From Candidatus Zhuqueibacterota bacterium (GTDB lineage: Bacteria; Zhuqueibacterota; Zhuqueibacteria; Thermofontimicrobiales; Thiofontviventaceae), in NCBI GenBank assembly GCA_014729735.1, contig WJJN01000646.1, positions 1 to 5,088 on the forward strand: a DNA stretch of 5,088 nucleotides. The letters run 5' to 3'. A program made the position numbers and the translations under genes. Under the pieces are notes generated by a model. It was given only the letters and a program-made list of their open reading frames with translations. It was not told the DNA's origin and ran no database searches. Shown here one piece after another: positions 1-3,037 of this stretch. The first letter of the stretch is position 1, and every line of letters begins with the position of its first letter.

Positions 1-79
1 AATTATTGGAATTTTAGAAATATAATATATAAATTATCTTTCAAAATATCAAGTGAATTTTCCCGGAAAAAATTATTGC

Positions 80-108
80 TTGACATTATTACTGAAGTTT
101 TGTATTAT
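80..108 (+). promoter_or_regulatory. Candidate sigma70-type promoter
   Basis: A perfect -35 hexamer TTGACA (80-85) is followed after exactly 17 bp by TATTAT (103-108), which matches the -10 consensus TATAAT at five of six positions. This is the best promoter match in the leader and points toward the cytochrome gene at 418. Transcription would begin near 115, about 300 nt before the start codon. A second, weaker option is TATAAT at 146-151 with a poor -35 (TTCAAC, 123-128); it overlaps TAATTTTG (148-155), which fits the Bacteroidota -7 consensus TAnnTTTG. AT-rich DNA produces such matches by chance, so this remains a prediction. Confidence 0.5.
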
Positions 109-200
109 ATACGTTGAAAATATTCAACTAACAAATTGATTGAATTATAATTTTGTGAAAAATACGAATCTTCCGACCGACTCACATCTACCCTATTCAA

Positions 201-212
201 CCTATCGATAGG
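201..212. repeat. Perfect 12-bp palindrome in the leader
   Basis: CCTATCGATAGG is its own reverse complement. It lies about 95 bp downstream of the candidate promoter and 206 bp before the start codon. A dimeric regulator could bind such a site, but it does not match any operator I know, and a single copy gives no independent support for function. Confidence 0.35.
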
Positions 213-335
213 ATCGACTGATGATGATATTACATTTGATCGTTAAAACTCTATGTGATAGATCAGCCAACGAATATGACTCTTCCTGCTCATTTTAACA
301 ATGATATCCTGAGATTCTTGTCATTAAAATTCGAT

Positions 336-367
336 TGGTATTTTTTCTCCCAGAATTCGCAATACCA
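336..367. repeat. Short inverted repeat before the first gene
   Basis: TGGTATT (336-342) and AATACCA (361-367) are perfect 7-bp inverted arms around an 18-nt loop. In the mRNA this could form a weak hairpin about 35 nt upstream of the ribosome binding site; it does not cover that site. The T-rich run follows the left arm rather than the right, so it does not look like a terminator on this strand. Confidence 0.25.
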
Positions 368-402
368 GACATTACAAATTTTAAAGTTAGGATAAACAAT
401 TT

Positions 403-408
403 GGAGAA
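403..408 (+). promoter_or_regulatory. Ribosome binding site of the NapC-type cytochrome
   Basis: GGAGAA lies 9 nt before the ATG at 418 and is a good Shine-Dalgarno match in otherwise AT-rich DNA. It supports 418 as the start, which also gives an N-terminus with a basic stretch followed by a membrane segment. Confidence 0.7.
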
Positions 409-417
409 CGAATCCGA

Positions 418-2406
418 ATGATCTTCAAGAAGCTGTCAGGACCAAAAAGAATTATCGCGATTAGTTCAACTTTCGTCATTGGTTTTTTATTGTTCGGTTA
501 TCTTTCTGCCGAATACACATCGCGTCCAAAGTTTTGTACAACATGTCACTACATGCAGCCGTTTTATGACAGTTGGGCATCATCGACACACAATGATGTA
601 CCCTGTACTAAATGCCATTATTCTCCTGGATTTAAATCCGTCATCGAAACGAAAACAGTTGGCTTGGTTCACTTGGTCACCTACGTCACGCAGTTTTATA
701 AACGGTCGAAGCCTGCCGCAGAAATTTCCGACGCCAGTTGTTTGCGATCCGAGTGTCATGATACACGTCTTTTATCCGGAAAAGAAAAATTCAATCGTGT
801 TTATTTTGACCATGCACCTCATCTTACCGAAATGAGGCGAAAAAAAAAGCTGCGATGTACGAGCTGTCATTCGCAGATCGTTCAGGGGGATCACATGAAA
901 GTAACAGAATCGACCTGTTTTCTGTGCCATTTCAAGACGGGTCCAAATGATCCTCATATCCATGATTGCATTTTTTGCCATGATGCGCCGACCCGGGAAA
1001 ATTCGGCAGGTGAAGTTCTATATGACCATAGCCGGGTTGTAGATGAAAAAATAGCGTGCGAAAGATGCCATACGGAAATGATCATTGGGGATGGCGCCGT
1101 TGCACTGGAAAACTGCTATAATTGCCATTGGGAGCAAGATCGCTTAAGCCGGATAAATGAAATTGATTTTATGCATCAAATGCACATTACCGATCATAAA
1201 ATCGAATGCCAGCACTGCCATTCTCCGATTCAGCACAAGCTTCCCGAAAAAGAAGAATTGCATCTACTGGATTGTTCGGGATGTCATGTCGATCCACATA
1301 AAGCACAAATAGAAATGTTTACAGGATCGGGAGGATTTGGCTCACAGACGGTGCCGAATCCTATGTTTAAACATAGCATCACATGTAAAGGCTGTCATGT
1401 GTTCCATAATGTAGAAATGGATTTAGCACTTGGCGGTGATACATATACTGCAAACAAAAAGTCTTGTGAAAATTGCCATGGAGAAGGGTTTGCTAAATTA
1501 TTGGACCAATGGAGGCAGGCGTCACAAGAAAAGTTAAACTCTTTGGAAAAAGATTATCAGAGAGCATATAATGAGATCAACCGATTAAAATCTCAAAACA
1601 CATTAACAGCAAAACGACTGCTAAGAGAAGCGAAATACAATATCGATCTCGTCGATATAGGTAAAAGTGTGCACAATGTGCAATTTGCGGACGAGCTTTT
1701 GCGAAGCGCACATGAAAAACTTAGGCAGGCGTTGAATACAGCAGGATCGAAGATATCCTTGCGTCCGTATCCGAAAACAAGTGATGCAGTGCCTGCTGAG
1801 TGTAACACATGCCATTATGGCATTGAAATCCAGAAGAAGCTTATTTTTGGTATGGAATTCTCGCATAAAAATCATGTGGTGGACCGCATGCAAACTTGCA
1901 AGGTTTGCCATTCCAATGATCGTAAGCACGGTGAATTGATTATGACAAAATCAAAGTGCGCCAATTGTCATCATGATGAGGATACGGAAGATTGTTCGGG
2001 ATGCCATCAATTCCAAAAGAAAGTTTACATGGGTAACTTGGAGAATTTTAAAATCGCACCTGATATAATGGCAGAAGCAGGAGTTGAATGTATTTCCTGT
2101 CACTTATATACTGACAGATCGATTCTTCCGACAGTCGAAAGCTGTCGGGAATGCCACGATGATGAATCTTATATAAATGCTTATGCAGAATGGCAAGAAG
2201 AAACGACAACTGTCATTGAATTTATAGAAAACTGGCTTCAGGAAAACAGATCGATTAAACTAACTGAGGAGCAGAATGAAAAGATAAGCAAGGTAAAGGA
2301 AGCTGTTCAAATTGTGAAAAAAGATGGCAGCAGGGGCGTTCATAATCCACAGTTCTTCCTGTCCTTGTTGGAAAAGAGTCAAAACACTTTATCTCAGATC
2401 AAATAG
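418..2406 (+). CDS. Membrane-anchored NapC/NrfH-type multihaem cytochrome c, 18 haem motifs
   Basis: This is probably a quinol-linked periplasmic electron carrier anchored in the cytoplasmic membrane. Basic residues (K4, K5, K10, R11) precede one hydrophobic segment, about 12-31, that serves as an uncleaved anchor. It is followed by the NapC/NrfH signature: CTTCH (40-44), M46, then CTKCH (63-67). I count 18 haem sites, with first Cys at 40, 63, 108 (CX4CH: CLRSECH), 147, 167, 184, 214, 233, 264, 286, 323, 350, 462, 494, 514, 526, 558 and 576; all but the third are CXXCH. There are 23 other histidines available as distal ligands. Residues about 360-440 and 583-661 carry no haem and look helical, each ending in a VHNxQF motif (418 and 641). 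NapC and NrfH have only four haems, so this is a large fusion or expansion. The family assignment is firm at the N-terminus; the electron acceptor is unknown, with the lipoprotein cytochrome downstream the obvious candidate. Codon use is AT-leaning compared with that gene. Confidence 0.93.
   Translation: MIFKKLSGPKRIIAISSTFVIGFLLFGYLSAEYTSRPKFCTTCHYMQPFYDSWASSTHNDVPCTKCHYSPGFKSVIETKTVGLVHLVTYVTQFYKRSKPAAEISDASCLRSECHDTRLLSGKEKFNRVYFDHAPHLTEMRRKKKLRCTSCHSQIVQGDHMKVTESTCFLCHFKTGPNDPHIHDCIFCHDAPTRENSAGEVLYDHSRVVDEKIACERCHTEMIIGDGAVALENCYNCHWEQDRLSRINEIDFMHQMHITDHKIECQHCHSPIQHKLPEKEELHLLDCSGCHVDPHKAQIEMFTGSGGFGSQTVPNPMFKHSITCKGCHVFHNVEMDLALGGDTYTANKKSCENCHGEGFAKLLDQWRQASQEKLNSLEKDYQRAYNEINRLKSQNTLTAKRLLREAKYNIDLVDIGKSVHNVQFADELLRSAHEKLRQALNTAGSKISLRPYPKTSDAVPAECNTCHYGIEIQKKLIFGMEFSHKNHVVDRMQTCKVCHSNDRKHGELIMTKSKCANCHHDEDTEDCSGCHQFQKKVYMGNLENFKIAPDIMAEAGVECISCHLYTDRSILPTVESCRECHDDESYINAYAEWQEETTTVIEFIENWLQENRSIKLTEEQNEKISKVKEAVQIVKKDGSRGVHNPQFFLSLLEKSQNTLSQIK
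805..981 (+). repeat. Three-haem c7/c3-like unit, first copy (residues 130-188)
   Basis: This segment of the NapC-type cytochrome reads FDHAPH, then CTSCH, CFLCH and CIFCH. It matches residues 481-530 in order and roughly in spacing: FSHKNH, CKVCH, CANCH, CSGCH. An F-x-H-x-x-H lead followed by three closely packed haem sites is typical of cytochrome c7/c3 domains. The similarity is in the protein pattern; the DNA has diverged. Confidence 0.6.
1465..1737 (+). repeat. Haem-plus-helical segment, first copy (residues 350-440)
   Basis: The segment runs from haem motif CENCH (350-354) through a charged, probably helical haem-free stretch to SVHNVQF (417-423) and LLRSAHEKL. It parallels residues 576-661. 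The distance from the first Cys of the haem motif to the VHN motif is 68 residues here and 65 in the second copy. A tryptophan at 365 also has a counterpart at 592. Confidence 0.55.
1858..2007 (+). repeat. Three-haem c7/c3-like unit, second copy (residues 481-530)
   Basis: FSHKNH is followed by CKVCH (494-498), CANCH (514-518) and CSGCH (526-530), mirroring the first copy at residues 130-188. Haem 13 (CNTCH, 462) before it corresponds to haem 3 (CLRSECH, 108), and haems 17 and 18 after it correspond to haems 7 and 8 or 11 and 12. Confidence 0.6.
2143..2400 (+). repeat. Haem-plus-helical segment, second copy (residues 576-661)
   Basis: CRECH (576-580) is followed by a haem-free, charged, probably helical stretch and then GVHNPQFFLSLLEKS near the C-terminus. 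The layout matches the first copy at residues 350-440. HN motifs followed by an aromatic residue and a leucine pair occur near the ends of other large multihaem cytochromes, where the helices pack against haem domains; this link is from memory and only suggestive. Confidence 0.55.
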
Positions 2407-2774
2407 CGGCTGAAAGATAAAACTATCGAATTATCCTGAATTCATCTTAACAAATTCAAAATGATTCCTGACGGGATGTCGCAGTAGTGACGAAAAATAG
2501 AAAAATTTAATAAAACAAATTCCAGAGCCTCACTCTATATTCGATAGATAGAAATATCCATAAGTTCAAAGTGAAGAATAGTTTCCATTGTCTATTAATT
2601 TAATGGATAAAATTAACCAACGCTATATTTCAATAAAAATTAACATCATATGCCAGTTATCTTGTTCTGCATTTGCTGATTCTCAAGATGGAGTGGATAA
2701 TAGTCGCCAAGCAATATATTCCAAATAATTTTATAAGACTATATAATTTAACATATTAGCGTTATTAAAATCTT

Positions 2775-2783
2775 TGGTATAAT
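2775..2783 (+). promoter_or_regulatory. Candidate extended -10 promoter for the lipoprotein cytochrome
   Basis: TGGTATAAT combines a perfect TATAAT (2778-2783) with the TGn extension (2775-2777), a combination that can work without a good -35. No TTGACA-like hexamer lies at the usual distance upstream. Transcription would start near 2790, giving a leader of about 180 nt. If real, the second cytochrome gene is transcribed independently of the first, consistent with the 562-bp gap. Confidence 0.4.
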
Positions 2784-2956
2784 ATTTGAATTTTTAATAC
2801 TTTCTAAGATAAAGAAATCATTAAATTTCTGAATGAATCGAATTCCTGTGACTGGCACTTACAACCGAACATTATGATTGTTTCTACATCCTAAAACCAT
2901 TCATTTTCACTTACCCTAGAGGAATAAAAATATCTTCATTAAATATAAAATAATTT

Positions 2957-2963
2957 AGAGAGA
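2957..2963 (+). promoter_or_regulatory. Weak ribosome binding site of the lipoprotein cytochrome
   Basis: AGAGAGA lies 5 nt before the ATG at 2969. It is purine-rich but only a partial Shine-Dalgarno match. It favours this ATG, as does the signal sequence that begins directly after it. Confidence 0.45.
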
Positions 2964-2968
2964 TTATA

Positions 2969-3037
2969 ATGAGCTGGAAAAAGAATTTGATAATATTCAC
3001 ATTTCTGAGCATTTCGCTGATCATAGTTAGCATGTGC
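2969..3037 (+). other. Signal sequence with atypical lipobox (residues 1-23)
   Basis: Two lysines (4 and 5) precede a hydrophobic run to about residue 22, then C23-S24. V20 and S21 fit positions -3 and -2 of a lipobox, but M22 at -1 replaces the usual Gly/Ala/Ser. Ser at +2 would be compatible with outer-membrane sorting in proteobacteria. The Sec-exported state is nearly certain because haem is attached outside the cytoplasm; lipid attachment is probable only. Confidence 0.6.

Larger units (their letters stand above)
1..417. other. AT-rich non-coding leader upstream of the first cytochrome gene
   Basis: I see no convincing gene in this stretch. It is strongly AT-rich and has stop codons in all frames. 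It holds a promoter-like pair of hexamers near its left side, a 12-bp palindrome, a short inverted repeat and the ribosome binding site of the cytochrome gene. If the promoter at 80-108 is the real one, the mRNA would have an untranslated leader of about 300 nt, long enough for post-transcriptional control. I recognise no known riboswitch fold. The end of any upstream gene lies outside the window. Confidence 0.6.
2407..2968. other. AT-rich intergenic region between the two cytochrome genes
   Basis: These 562 bp contain no gene I can support: all frames are closed within short distances. Base composition is very AT-rich (for example 14 G+C in 2701-2760). The only clear signals are an extended -10 promoter in the second half and a weak purine-rich ribosome binding site at its end. 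I found no GC-rich stem followed by a T run after the stop at 2406, so no intrinsic terminator can be called. Two AT-rich inverted repeats near 2584-2616 overlap each other and are too weak to annotate. Confidence 0.6.

Noticed and set aside
276..395. A 39-codon open frame (ATG 276, TAA 393-395) just upstream of the first gene
   Set aside because: It has no Shine-Dalgarno site and no recognisable features, and a frame of this length is expected by chance. A leader peptide is not excluded but not supported.
418..2406. Assigning the first gene as NrfA, an octahaem reductase or another catalytic cytochrome
   Set aside because: There is no CXXCK motif or catalytic haem arrangement that I can identify. 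Only the NapC/NrfH-like N-terminus is recognisable, so an electron-transfer role is the safer call.
2470..2495. GC-richer patch after the stop codon (around CCTGACGGGATGTCG) as a terminator or mobile repeat
   Set aside because: Only 3-bp complementary arms can be found, plus a repeated TGACG that is too short to mean anything.
2584..2616. Inverted repeats after the first gene (TCCATT/AATGGA and TTAATTT/AAATTAA) as a terminator
   Set aside because: The arms are short and AT-rich, the two hairpins overlap and compete, and no T run follows. They lie about 180 bp past the stop codon.
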